Below the pieces are notes generated by a model that saw nothing but the letters and a program-made list of their open reading frames with translations, was not told the DNA's origin and made no database searches. A stretch of 64,000 nucleotides of DNA from Nannochloris sp. 'desiccata' (Eukaryota; Chlorophyta; Trebouxiophyceae; Chlorellales; Chlorellaceae), in assembly GCA_019044685.2 (NCBI GenBank), contig JAGTXX020000011.1, forward strand, positions 62,001 through 126,000, written 5' to 3'. Made by a program: the position numbers and the translations under genes. Shown here piece after piece: positions 10,121-19,543 of this stretch (its first letter is position 1; the number at the start of each line of letters is the position of its first letter).

Positions 10121-11713
10121 ATGAAACTAGGGTTGCAGCTGTCCCATGACCGGCCTCGAAGCCACGTTAGCAATTGCAATGTTTTCCCAGGCAACTCGAA
10201 ATTCTCATGCTGTCGCTTTCCATTGCTTCCGAGCCCTACAAACAGCGTTTTCAGGACATTTTTATTAACGTCAGCTAATTTCGCACGCTTAGGGCGCAAG
10301 ACAGCACTTGTGGCATCTTCATCTCCATCTGCCAGTGTCGACGGGGCCGCTTCGGGCCAACAGCAGCAAACACTTGGATCTATTTCTGAAGATCAATCGT
10401 ACCCAGGACCCTTGGAAGTACCTCGGCCACCAACTATCCCATGGGAAGATGTTATTCTCATGCAAGCGTTTGGCTGGGAGAGTAGCAAACAAGGCGGCAA
10501 TTTCCACGAAAGCGTTCAAGCAACCATCCCGGACCTTGTCAAAGCTGGAATTACACATTGCTGGTTACCCCCTCCATCGCACTCTGTTTCCAAGGAGGGA
10601 TACTTACCTACTCAATTGTACGATCTACGCAGTAATTACGGAGACTACTCATCTTTAGTTGCCTTGAACACGGCTCTGTTGAAAGCAAATCTCCGCCCAG
10701 TAGCTGACATCGTCATCAACCACCGTTGTGCTGATGAACAAAACGAAGCAGGCATATGGAATAAATTCCACGATGATATTCCGCACCCTGGTCGCCGTAT
10801 AGATTGGGATGCTACTGCTATTGCTAGTACAGATCCAGATTTTCAGGGTCGTGGTCATACAGATTCCGGTGCTGATTACGGACCTTCACCAGATTTAGAC
10901 CACGAAAATGAAGAAGTGCGTCTCGGATTACGTGATTGGTTGATATGGCTGCGTGATTATATTGGTTTTGAAGGGTGGAGATTGGATTTTGTGAAAGGAT
11001 ATAGTCCTGAAGCTGCTTCGTGGTACATAAAAAATAGTCTGAGATCCCCGGGAAAGGATTTTTGTGTTGGTGAGTACTGGGTTGATGCTGCGTGGAGTGG
11101 GAGTTATTTACAATATACTCAAGATGCTATGCGACAAGGGCTCTGTGATTGGATGGATGAGGTTGGCGATGGTTTAAGTGCTACATTTGATTTTACGACA
11201 AAGGCGATCTTACAAGAAGCGATTAGAAACGTAGAGTATGACAGACTACGTGATAAAGATAACAAGCCTGCGGGATTGATTGGGTGGTGGCCACATCGTG
11301 CTGTCACTTTTATCGACAATCATGATACGGGATCGAGTCAAAGACATTGGCCCTTTCCTAGTGGAGCCGAGAAAATTCTACAGGGTTATTCTTACATCTT
11401 AACTCATCCTGGTATTCCATGCATATTCTGGGAGCATTTCGCAGGCGATGATGATAATACTAATAATTTTAAGAAGCAGATTATTGAGCTTGTGGCTTTA
11501 AGAAAGCGTGCTGGTATTAAAGCGGACTCTAAAATTGATATTCTTGCTGCCGAGAAAGATTTGTACATTGCTGAAATCAATAGCTCACTCGTATTGAAAT
11601 TGGGTCCTAGGTATGATGGTGGAGATGCTATGCCGAAGGCGAGTGATGGTTGGGTGCTGGCTGCGTCTGGCAAAGATTGGGCAGCATGGGAAAAGAAGCA
11701 GCAGGAGAAGTGA
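10121..11713 (+). CDS. Alpha-amylase (GH13, plant plastid-like)
   Basis: A single exon encodes 530 aa of an endo-acting alpha-1,4-glucan hydrolase that degrades starch. The first 60-80 residues are rich in Ser, Arg and Ala with few acids, consistent with a chloroplast transit peptide. The TIM-barrel starts near VILMQAFGWES. Conserved regions follow in order: VADIVINHR, GWRLDFVKG with the nucleophile Asp289, FCVGEYW with the acid/base Glu318, and FIDNHDTGSSQRHWPFP with the transition-state Asp402. The pattern is that of plant alpha-amylases, but without the N-terminal starch-binding tandem of full-length AMY3. The window also carries starch branching enzyme, so synthesis and breakdown genes lie about 24 kb apart. 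Confidence 0.94.
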   Translation: MKLGLQLSHDRPRSHVSNCNVFPGNSKFSCCRFPLLPSPTNSVFRTFLLTSANFARLGRKTALVASSSPSASVDGAASGQQQQTLGSISEDQSYPGPLEVPRPPTIPWEDVILMQAFGWESSKQGGNFHESVQATIPDLVKAGITHCWLPPPSHSVSKEGYLPTQLYDLRSNYGDYSSLVALNTALLKANLRPVADIVINHRCADEQNEAGIWNKFHDDIPHPGRRIDWDATAIASTDPDFQGRGHTDSGADYGPSPDLDHENEEVRLGLRDWLIWLRDYIGFEGWRLDFVKGYSPEAASWYIKNSLRSPGKDFCVGEYWVDAAWSGSYLQYTQDAMRQGLCDWMDEVGDGLSATFDFTTKAILQEAIRNVEYDRLRDKDNKPAGLIGWWPHRAVTFIDNHDTGSSQRHWPFPSGAEKILQGYSYILTHPGIPCIFWEHFAGDDDNTNNFKKQIIELVALRKRAGIKADSKIDILAAEKDLYIAEINSSLVLKLGPRYDGGDAMPKASDGWVLAASGKDWAAWEKKQQEK

Positions 11714-11886
11714 AGTGACATGGCAAGGCCTTGCGTGTGAATTGGATATTAATAAAATAAACTTGTATTGATCGATATATTACTTTTGCAAATTTTTCTT
11801 CCTCTATTTTGTACGATTACAATAGTATCTATTAGTGTTTGTAGTGAAATAATAAAAGAACAATACTATTAGAGTAATAGATAAAT

Positions 11887-13189
11887 TTACTCCCCGACAA
11901 AACCACCACCACTATTACTGGGACTACCGCTCGTCAATTTATCCTTCCCTTCAATCAATCTTGCACTGACTAACCTATCCCCATTCTCAATTCTATACAA
12001 CTGATCTGATCCACTGGTAATATATCCAAACACACCAAACGCACCTTCGTCAAACGACAACCCAGCAAGCCCACTACTCTGTCTTTCGTACTTGTAAATA
12101 AAAAACTGTCGGGAAGAGACAAAGCCAACTGAAGCATCTGCACCTGGCAAATGCGTCATAGCTGCAGCTCCATAGATACTCAGGGGCAATACGGGTATTT
12201 CCCCACTACGAACATCTAAAGGTAACCTATATACAGGCTCTAAATCTCCATTAGGCATGATTTCTAAAGGCAAGGCGCCGATATCCTTTCCTTGATCTCC
12301 TGCCTGGATCGAATCTCTGGTCACAATCAATCGTTGACCGTCATATTCACCATCAAGTACATTTTGTACAAACTTACCAGCAGTCAAGGGGGCTGTATAC
12401 CCATCCACAGTCAAACGCAGCACAGCACGAGATTGTGGACCCTTGTCAGATGTTTCAGAAAAAAAAAAAATCTTCACCGTTGGCTTTTTCAAAAGTCAGT
12501 TCAACAACTGCACGGCCAGTGAGACGCGGTAAAGACGCGTATTGAGCAGGTATTGGGTATGGCAATCCTGGCGCTTGAAGCAATTCCAAGGCAGAAAGAT
12601 GTTCTAATGCATTATAAACACGGATACTAGTGCGATCTGAATCTTTGAGTGCTAATGCTGCAGCTACTTTACCCAAATCTGATCGTACATCAGCCACAAT
12701 AGCAACTGCAGTCTCACGATCTGGCGGCAATACACCACGAAGCATGCGTTGATCACTCGAGGCAATGTCCACTGCACCGGCAAGGTCTTGGCCCATCATC
12801 CCCCATGGCTTCCTTTGTGGAATTCTCAATTTATATTGAATAGATTCGAGCTCTTTTTGGATGGCTTTGACGTCCTGATTGAATGCAGGGATGGATCTTC
12901 TTAACGCAGCCTCAGGAGTGCGAGGTATCCTGGCAGCAGGACTGTTTAATAGGGCCTCTGCTGGTAGGACTGGGGCTGTCAAGGCAAAGGTGAAGGCAGC
13001 AAGGAGAGCTGCAAAGCTACAACCTGCATCTTGAGCAAGTGAAACAGCTGCCGTCTCTTCTTTTGACATGATACTGGTAATACAACGTTGATGATTTGAT
13101 GAGTAAACACAGTCGGGGTTCTTGCGTGCTGGCATCACACCTGTGTGCTTGCTGCCAGCGGAGGAAGCAAGGACGGTAAATGGTCTCAT
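11887..13189 (-). CDS. CYP38: Thylakoid-lumen cyclophilin CYP38/TLP40 type, with apparent frameshift
   Basis: The protein would be about 434 aa if read through. The N-terminus is a bipartite plastid/lumen signal: a charged, Ser-rich stretch followed by a hydrophobic segment with a likely cleavage after PVLPAEA. A helical region (residues about 95-230) and a divergent cyclophilin beta-barrel (PLTAGKFVQNVLDGEYDG ... GLSFDEGAFGVFGY) follow, as in CYP38, which assists photosystem II assembly. The frame breaks at a run of 12 A on the + strand (12459-12470): upstream frame and downstream frame are both clearly family sequence but differ by one base. One base fewer would join them. It may be a sequencing error, a real null or slippage. 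The barrel lacks the usual catalytic Arg, as in the family. Confidence 0.85.
12459..12470 (-). other. Homopolymer (12 bases) at the CYP38 frame break
   Basis: Twelve consecutive A on the + strand (T in the mRNA sense) sit exactly where the two halves of CYP38 change frame. Eleven would keep the reading frame. Confidence 0.85.
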
Positions 13190-13203
13190 TTTTATTATTA
13201 GTA

Positions 13204-13550
13204 TTATTGACTATTGGATTTATACCTTCCAGCTTGAGGATCGAGACCAATATCGTTAGACCCAGAGTTTACGTATGCACCGCGAATAGCCGCGTCAGGA
13301 TTAATGGCAGACTCCGAAGTGCTGATCTGCAGAGGTGATCACAAATTAGTGTATTTTAGACATAAATCGATTACGTATCCAAAGGACTGCACTTTAATTA
13401 TTGTTTGAAATGATATTCATAGTTACCACATGCCATAAAACTCGCCTTTGTTCCTCTAGAGGCGTACCAAACGGGGTATGAAGCAACAGCGCCGATGAAC
13501 AAAATTAAGCCTCCTACAGTTGCAAAATTGCCTCCCTTCCTAGGCCGCAT
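13204..13550 (-). CDS. 75-aa single-pass membrane protein of green-plant type
   Basis: Two exons (13446-13550, 13204-13326) are inferred. The first encodes MRPRKGGNFATVGGLILFIG and a membrane helix ending in SYPVWYASRGTK; the second encodes ISTSESAINPDAAIRGAYVN followed by SGSNDIGLDPQ. This layout, with a G-x-Y-x-N-S-G-S-x-D-x-G-x-D-P tail, matches small plant membrane proteins of unknown function. Joining the exons in phase requires a GC-AG intron (AAG|GCGAGT donor); the nearby GT donors give the wrong phase. The stop lies only 14 bases before the CYP38 start codon on the same strand, so the two may share a transcript. Confidence 0.65.
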
Positions 13551-14009
13551 AGTCGTAAAGCTTCAACATAGTTTTATGCAACTGCGACTGGCTTTTTTAA
13601 TGGCTACAATTGCTTCAGGACCAATGGAAGAAGATCCTCATTTCGCCTCGGCCATTTTTAGCATTTCACGCAGCATGAACAAGTTTTATTTTGGCAGAGG
13701 GATTGAATGGCCGAATTACCAACATGAGTACATAGTATGATATACAATTTTCATAAACAAAGCCCCAGAATAACCACTTTTCGGCAGATCCTTGTTTATC
13801 GAATGCAACTCAGAATTTGGAAGAACCCACAAGTTGACCTCGCCATGATTCCTTGAAATTTAATTTTAATTTTCTAGAATAAGCATTTATAATGTCGGTA
13901 AGGAGTTCTCATCTCATTGGTTTTAGTGTCGAGACTATGTGTGATTTGAAATCCTAAATCCTTTTCTTTTCAATCTATCTATGCAGACTCAGCCCCCTCA
14001 ATATCTGAA
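13551..14009. promoter_or_regulatory. Divergent promoter; probable 5' UTR intron of the methyltransferase
   Basis: These 459 bases separate the small membrane protein and the methyltransferase. A donor-like GTAAGG at about 13898 and a pyrimidine-rich acceptor ending ATGCAG at about 13985 suggest a 5' UTR intron of about 90 bases. An upstream ATG lies just before that donor, but splicing puts it out of frame with the methyltransferase. Confidence 0.4.
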
Positions 14010-17000
14010 ATGTCATTAGAAACAACTGAAGATCTAAACATAGACGACGAGGAGTTTCACGATGCCCAATCCGATCCTGTGCCGTCCCACAGCAACTGGG
14101 GCGGCGTTGAGGAAGAAGAAATTGAAGAGGTAGAAGACGAGCTTTCGGAAGAGCAAGAAGACCCTGGAAGTGCCCGACCAGGGCCACCGCACCATGGAAG
14201 ATCAAACTTACTCAAAGAAATCTCTCAGCCGCCTGTGGAAAATGGGGGCGTTATTGATTTGGTTTCTTCTAGTGACAAAGAAGCACAAGATGACGACGAC
14301 AACACTGTTGCTGCTGGTGATATACCCGCAACACAAGTTCTCCTTCCAGCACTCCCCTTTCGCCCTGCATCTGGCTACCTCACTAATAAAATATTAAAGC
14401 AACAGACGAAATGGGACGTAAAACCTGTTGGGTTGGCAATTCCTGCCTCGGCCACTCCATTTGGTGAATGTCCAGGAGCTTCTCAATTTACTTTTTATCG
14501 TTCATTTAGTATGCTACGCGATACAATTGGCGATTCTACAATTACCCGCAGCGTAGGGGATACGGTGTTAATTGGGTGGGAGAGACAGGATCCTAAAGAG
14601 GAACAAAGTGGTAAAGATCAAGCCGTATGTCGCATAATGTGTATTTTTATAGACCCTAGAGATAGAGTAATGAAATTTATTCCTCAGTGGGGCCGTTCAT
14701 GGTCGGATGTGCTCAATCCTTACAGTAATGAAAACACTGTAGAGCCAGATGATGCTTTAAGAGGAAGTAAAGAAATATTTTGGGAGGCTGAAGTCGGTAC
14801 TTGGCCAAATGTAGGTTCCAAGCCATTAATAGAACGTGGACTTGAACCTCTTGAATTTAATGACGTTCATAACATCACTCGATCGTGTATTGTGCGCCAC
14901 ATAGACGAGTTTGAGAAAGACGAAGAGCTTAACGAGTTTTTGTCGCAGCCTGATACGTACTTTTATAGATACTCCCTGCCACATGCCGGTCCCTTGCGCT
15001 TTGAAGAGCTGGCCTGCCCTACTGCTTTGCCAGAAATGAAAGAAAAGAAGCGGTTATCTGGACCCTTGAGGATGGTCGATGTCTTTTGTGGTAGTGGCGC
15101 TGTTTCCTGTGCTGCAATCGAAATTGGGTGGAACGTCATCACTGGTGTCGAATCAAACTTCAAAGCGTTTCAAACCTACATTAAAAATGCAACCCTTGCT
15201 GCAAAGAAGTCGTACAAAGTCCAAGAATTCTTAAAGTTAGTTAAAGAGGGAGCTGACCCGGATATACCCCGGAAAGGCGAAATTGATTGGCTCCATTTAA
15301 GCCCACCGTGCCAAAGTCTATGTAGCCAGAATGCTCATAAAGGCGTAGACAGGTACACTGAAGAGCTTATTCCCTTGTTAAATTGCATTCGGGAGCTCAT
15401 CCTGGAACTGGAATGTCCTTTCATCAGTATAGAAGAAGTTCCACGCTTTGTGTACGCTGAAATGCCGAAAGTGCAATTCACAAAAAGGAAGAAAGCAGCA
15501 GAGATGAAGGCAGCAGGTAATAATAATGCTGCAACAAATGCAGACGACGAACTTGAAGTAGACGACGCAGTAGAGGCAGAAGCTGAGATCACTGACGGTA
15601 AAGAACGCTTGCCTGTTCGAGCGTGGCTACACCTTGTTCCTGCTTTATTAACCTCCAATTGGCAAGTAGATATGCGGCTTCTTAATTCTGCTCACTATGG
15701 ATGTCCCCAAGAACGGCCTCGCCTATTTCTATTTGCCGCCCGTCGTGGCTATGAACTACCTTCTCCCCCGCCTCCCATGTACCACTCTAATTTAAAGCTA
15801 GGCGGCTTTTTTAAAAGAGACCCCAATTTAGCTACAATCAAAGATTGGGGTTCTATGGCCGTACACGCTGATCCTTCTTTACCTCCTGCAGTTACTGCTC
15901 TAGAAGCAATTGATGATTTACCACTCCTCCTCAAAGATAAAGGAGATTTATCCCAAGACGGGCATCCATGCTATGCAGGCGCCTACTTCGCTCGTAACCC
16001 TAATTGTATCTCTCGTTATGTGAAGTACATACGCCAAGGTGCCCCTGGCTATTTTGTTGATCACGTGAGTCCTCGCGGATACCCCCGCGGTCAGTTTGTG
16101 GATCCCACCAGCCCATTTGGCACCATCATCGGACAAGACGATAACTGGTCAAAATCAAGACACTATTCTGAACCTCGTGCTTTGAGTGTATTAGAACGGC
16201 GCCGTGGTCAATCATTCCCGGATAAAATGGAAATAGAAGGCGGCCCATCCGATAAAATGAAGATTGTTGGCAACGCCGTTCCTTATTTACTCGCTCGGGC
16301 GATTGCATCTACTATCATGGTGGCTGCTACCGGGAACCCTTCTTCTGCCCCACCCTTGCCAAATTTGAAAGGATGGGTCGATGCACAGGGCAATGAAGTA
16401 GCGCCACCACCAGCAAGTGAATATGATAATCGACAGGCAATGGGGCTTTTGAAATCAAAAAAGAAACGGAGAATACATCCCATCACTGCAAACGTCAATG
16501 GCACTGCCGAACAAGAAGAGAATGAGGAGGAGGAGGAGGAGGTTGAGTTAGAAGCTGCTGCATATGAAGACGAAAGTATGGATGCTGAGAAAGATGAAGA
16601 TGGGTACGAAGAACCAGATAACGACGAGGTGGAAGGGAGGGGGTTCGAAGGTAGAATAAAAATAAAAAAGAAAGCTCCTCCTCGGCATATTGGTCCAATT
16701 AGTCCAGAGGATAAGATAGAAGTGAGATCTTTTGCTGGAAAGAAATTTTCAACTCCAATGAAAATGCAGAAGATAAATACCTTCTTCATCCCTAGTCGTG
16801 AACTAACTGCTGAACCTGAGCAGCGATTACCACACCAGGAGCACCTGGAGTCGGAGCGAGAGCAAAGACAGCGACTTCGAGAACAGCTGCGGCAGCAGAA
16901 AGAAGAAGAAGAAGAAGAAAAGCATTTGAAGCTTGTTGCTGCAGAAGGAAGGGAATGCAACGAGCAAGAGGATGTCGTAGAACAACAAGAAGAAGAAGAA

Positions 17001-17282
17001 GAAGAAGAAGATGGTGTTCCTGAACAGACCACAAATTCTGATGATTTGGTATCTATTAAAGATGAGCCTGCTGAAGCCTTTGGTGTATATAATTATAATA
17101 ATATTAACGAGTTTAATTCTTTTGATCAAAGTAATGGTGAAGGCAGTTCTGGTAAGAGTAGTGGGAGTAAGGCAGTGGTAGAAAGTAACGAGAATGAAGC
17201 TGGTCGTCTTAATCAACTTGTCCAAGACGATGATGACGTGATCGACTTGACCATGGATACTGATGACGAGGTGATTGAATAA
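14010..17282 (+). CDS. BAH-domain cytosine-5 DNA methyltransferase
   Basis: A single exon encodes 1,090 aa that would transfer a methyl group from S-adenosylmethionine to C5 of cytosine in nuclear DNA. The acidic N-terminus carries VIDLV at 81-85 followed by SSSD, like a SUMO-interacting motif. A BAH-type domain spans about 160-325. Catalytic motifs follow: I at VDVFCGSGA (F359), IV at SPPCQ (nucleophile Cys434), VI as IEEVP (475-477 read EEV where ENV is usual), VIII at QERPRLF and X at GNAVP (754-758). An acidic insert sits between VI and VIII. After the domain come Glu-rich tracts, a PCNA-box-like MQKINTFF (919-926), a Glu/Gln coiled coil and a second VIDLT motif (1077-1081) at the very end. 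It has no chromodomain, so it is not a standard plant CMT. Confidence 0.92.
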   Translation: MSLETTEDLNIDDEEFHDAQSDPVPSHSNWGGVEEEEIEEVEDELSEEQEDPGSARPGPPHHGRSNLLKEISQPPVENGGVIDLVSSSDKEAQDDDDNTVAAGDIPATQVLLPALPFRPASGYLTNKILKQQTKWDVKPVGLAIPASATPFGECPGASQFTFYRSFSMLRDTIGDSTITRSVGDTVLIGWERQDPKEEQSGKDQAVCRIMCIFIDPRDRVMKFIPQWGRSWSDVLNPYSNENTVEPDDALRGSKEIFWEAEVGTWPNVGSKPLIERGLEPLEFNDVHNITRSCIVRHIDEFEKDEELNEFLSQPDTYFYRYSLPHAGPLRFEELACPTALPEMKEKKRLSGPLRMVDVFCGSGAVSCAAIEIGWNVITGVESNFKAFQTYIKNATLAAKKSYKVQEFLKLVKEGADPDIPRKGEIDWLHLSPPCQSLCSQNAHKGVDRYTEELIPLLNCIRELILELECPFISIEEVPRFVYAEMPKVQFTKRKKAAEMKAAGNNNAATNADDELEVDDAVEAEAEITDGKERLPVRAWLHLVPALLTSNWQVDMRLLNSAHYGCPQERPRLFLFAARRGYELPSPPPPMYHSNLKLGGFFKRDPNLATIKDWGSMAVHADPSLPPAVTALEAIDDLPLLLKDKGDLSQDGHPCYAGAYFARNPNCISRYVKYIRQGAPGYFVDHVSPRGYPRGQFVDPTSPFGTIIGQDDNWSKSRHYSEPRALSVLERRRGQSFPDKMEIEGGPSDKMKIVGNAVPYLLARAIASTIMVAATGNPSSAPPLPNLKGWVDAQGNEVAPPPASEYDNRQAMGLLKSKKKRRIHPITANVNGTAEQEENEEEEEEVELEAAAYEDESMDAEKDEDGYEEPDNDEVEGRGFEGRIKIKKKAPPRHIGPISPEDKIEVRSFAGKKFSTPMKMQKINTFFIPSRELTAEPEQRLPHQEHLESEREQRQRLREQLRQQKEEEEEEKHLKLVAAEGRECNEQEDVVEQQEEEEEEEDGVPEQTTNSDDLVSIKDEPAEAFGVYNYNNINEFNSFDQSNGEGSSGKSSGSKAVVESNENEAGRLNQLVQDDDDVIDLTMDTDDEVIE

Positions 17283-17423
17283 TACCACCCATAAAACAGA
17301 GTGTTTCACTGACTTTCTTGCTTGCTTTTACACTATTTCCTTCCATTGACGTGCATGAAAAATAGAATCACAGAATTTTTAAAAAAAAGTGCAATGACGA
17401 GATCTTTATTTCATAGAAATTTA

Positions 17424-18071
17424 TTATAGTTTGTTTTGAGTTCGTTGTGAGACCTCAAGCTGCAAACTTTCTACTTTTTCATTTAGTTTCTCTAAAGCTA
17501 ACTGCTGTTGTAGTACTATTTTTGTCAGTGCAGCTACTTCTTTGTCTAATTCAACAGAGGTGATCGTGGCGGAATTGGGAACAACAACTGGCGGCGTTTT
17601 TGGCGCCGCCGCCTCTGTAACTAGTTTACTAGATATTGCTCCGTTATCTACTGGTGCACTATTCAGGGTGGCACTAGTACTTAAATTTGCTGACTCTTTA
17701 GCTCGTGCAAGCTTTCCTGCAAGGCTGGGCGGTATTTTGCTTTTTAGTACTTCAGATAAAGAAGCCAAGGCGGTCGGTTTCAAATAAAAGCCAGCACCCC
17801 AACCATATCCTAGTGCTACTCCACACCCTGTACCTGCTCTCAAGCCCAGAGGTTTTGCTTTAGAATTCACTGCGCTGGTGATGCGCCACCCTATGCCGCC
17901 AAATGTAGAATCTAGTTGTCTTAAGCTGGTGGCAACGCTGCCAGCAATCTGACCAATCACAGGGATTGAATGAAGGCTCACTGGTGTCAGAATGCCAACA
18001 CCAGCACCACATCCTGCAAACAATCCGATGCCTGCACTACCAGCCCGAAACTCAAATGGGAGATTATTCAT
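17424..18071 (-). CDS. Gly-rich hydrophobic protein with C-terminal coiled coil
   Basis: An unspliced frame from the ATG at 18071 gives 215 aa. Two Gly-rich hydrophobic blocks, GIGLFAGCGAGVGILTPV near the start and LRAGTGCGVALGYGWGAGFY at about 80-100, look membrane-associated. A Ser/Ala/Pro linker leads to a C-terminal coiled coil (VAALTKIVLQQQLALEKLNE). Similar Gly-rich proteins occur in plants without assigned function. The frame stays open upstream of the ATG, so a 5' exon cannot be excluded. It ends head-on against the methyltransferase 3' end with about 140 bp between. Confidence 0.6.
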   Translation of the reverse strand: MNNLPFEFRAGSAGIGLFAGCGAGVGILTPVSLHSIPVIGQIAGSVATSLRQLDSTFGGIGWRITSAVNSKAKPLGLRAGTGCGVALGYGWGAGFYLKPTALASLSEVLKSKIPPSLAGKLARAKESANLSTSATLNSAPVDNGAISSKLVTEAAAPKTPPVVVPNSATITSVELDKEVAALTKIVLQQQLALEKLNEKVESLQLEVSQRTQNKL

Positions 18072-18391
18072 CTTCAGATTTTCGCGGTGAATTCTTATAC
18101 TTGACAATTTGATCGAATTCCTGGAGTAGTAAAATCACTGGGATAGTCAACAATATAATTAAATTCCACAATGTCACGAACGAACTTAAACATTTACAAC
18201 AAATTAGAAAAGACCGCCTGCAGCACTGCTTGGCAATAGACCCTAAACAAGATGTCCTATTCCTCAACTATCCTCACCAGTCTGGAAGACACTGAATATT
18301 GACCACTAGATAATAAACATTAAATGGTTAATGCATAAACATATGAATAAGAGTAATCAAAAACCCAAATCAATTCTATTAACAAATATTT
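18072..18391. other. Intergenic region between two minus-strand genes
   Basis: These 320 AT-rich bases probably hold the PLP-protein 3' UTR and the Gly-rich gene promoter. A short minus-strand frame (to 18267) runs into the next gene in another frame and is not supported as coding. Confidence 0.4.
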
Positions 18392-19202
18392 CTACCCATA
18401 ATTCCTCGCTCCAAAAATAGTACTCCCTACTCTCACGTTGGTACTACCCATCTCAATCGCAGCTTCAAAATCGCCAGACATCCCCATACTCAGTTCAAGG
18501 TCATTTTCAGAGACCCCCACCGCCTCTGCTACATCTTTTCTGCACCGACCTAGACATCTAAAATTTTCAGGTCGGGAGGTGTAATCAGGCATGCCTATCG
18601 TCATGAGCCCTGCCAGTTGCAAATTCGGACAATTTGTAGCTATATACCGTGCTAAGGCAACGCATGAGGCACCAGGTTCTACACCATATTTACTTTCTTC
18701 CCCGCTAGTATTCACTTGGACAAATACTGGTAGGCGAGAACGCCCAGCTCCCTCCACCGCTGCATTAAGCTTGCTGGCCAATTTTTCAGAATCTACTGTC
18801 TCCACCATAGCTAAGGAAGGCACTCCTTCAATTAATGCCTTTGCCTTGTTAGACTGCAAGTGTCCAATGAAGTGCCATCGTATATCTGAGGGAAGTATTG
18901 GCGCTTTTTCAAGAAGTTCTTGAACGTAATTTTCACCAAAATCTCGTTGACCGGCATCGTAGGCCTCTTGAAGAGCAGACGCTGGTTTGGTTTTGGAGAC
19001 GGCGACAAGACGTGTAGGACGAGCCCCTGCGCGTGATGAAGCTGCCTGTACCCTGGCGAGAACCTGGAGGAAGGGTGAAAATAATAAAGGTTAGAGAGAA
19101 GGGAGCGGTTGCGTCGGTGAAACTAAAGATTAGATAGAGGTAGTTTAACAACGGGTACTAAATGCGTACATCTTTGAGCGAGTTCGTAATACTAGATTCC
19201 AT
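18392..19202 (-). CDS. PLPBP: Pyridoxal phosphate homeostasis protein (YggS/PROSC family)
   Basis: Two exons (19170-19202, 18392-19063) give 234 aa, the normal family length. The protein binds PLP and controls its free level; it is a small TIM-barrel like the alanine racemase N-domain. Visible landmarks are RLVAVSKTKP with the PLP-binding Lys, FGENYVQEL, WHFIGHLQSNKAK, ETVDSEKLA, VFVQVNTSGEESKYG, GLMTIG and the phosphate-binding end LSMGMSGDFEAAIEMGSTNVRVGSTIFG. The first exon supplies only 11 residues (MESSITNSLKD), and there is no targeting peptide, so it is probably cytosolic. It is head-to-head with the lumenal-protein gene. Confidence 0.95.
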
Positions 19203-19543
19203 CTTGGTAGAATACGCAGCAGATGCCCGAAACAGGTTACAAACAAATCTTTGCATATGCTTTGTGATCACAAATTTGTTGGTGGGTTGATATGAGCGAA
19301 ATCTGCTGATGCCAAAGCTTCACAAGCTAGGCAAGCTTTTGAACATTCCCGATTTCATGCTCTCATACATTTGTATGAGAGCATCCAGAGGAAAATGCTT
19401 GGTTTACAAAGCTTGTTCAGTTGCTTTTCAGATCAGACCAGCAATAATTTAGAGCCAGCCTCAAATTCTCTTCATCGTCCTATTAATTTTACAGTATTTC
19501 ATTAGTCGACACTTTTGAACATCACTGACTATAGATTTGTAGC
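19203..19543. promoter_or_regulatory. Shared divergent promoter with central palindrome
   Basis: These 341 bases lie between the PLP-protein and lumenal-protein starts. A perfect inverted repeat sits in the middle (19357-19384), described separately. No other motif is clear. Confidence 0.45.
19357..19384. repeat. Perfect 13-bp inverted repeat with 2-nt spacer
   Basis: The left arm ATGCTCTCATACA is followed by TT and then its exact reverse complement. It is centred about 170 bp from each of the two divergent start codons. It could be a dimeric regulator site, a strong RNA hairpin or a relic of a small element. Confidence 0.85.

Noticed and set aside
13893..14009. Upstream ATG and donor as a first coding exon of the methyltransferase
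   Set aside because: Joining it to the acceptor at about 13985 gives a frame that stops within a few codons, so it is better read as a spliced 5' UTR.
16283..17032. 249-aa Ser-rich minus-strand frame in the methyltransferase gene
   Set aside because: It is the complement of Glu-rich repeats, with no plausible protein content.
18064..18267. 68-aa minus-strand hydrophobic frame
   Set aside because: It overlaps the start of the Gly-rich gene in another frame and matches nothing known.
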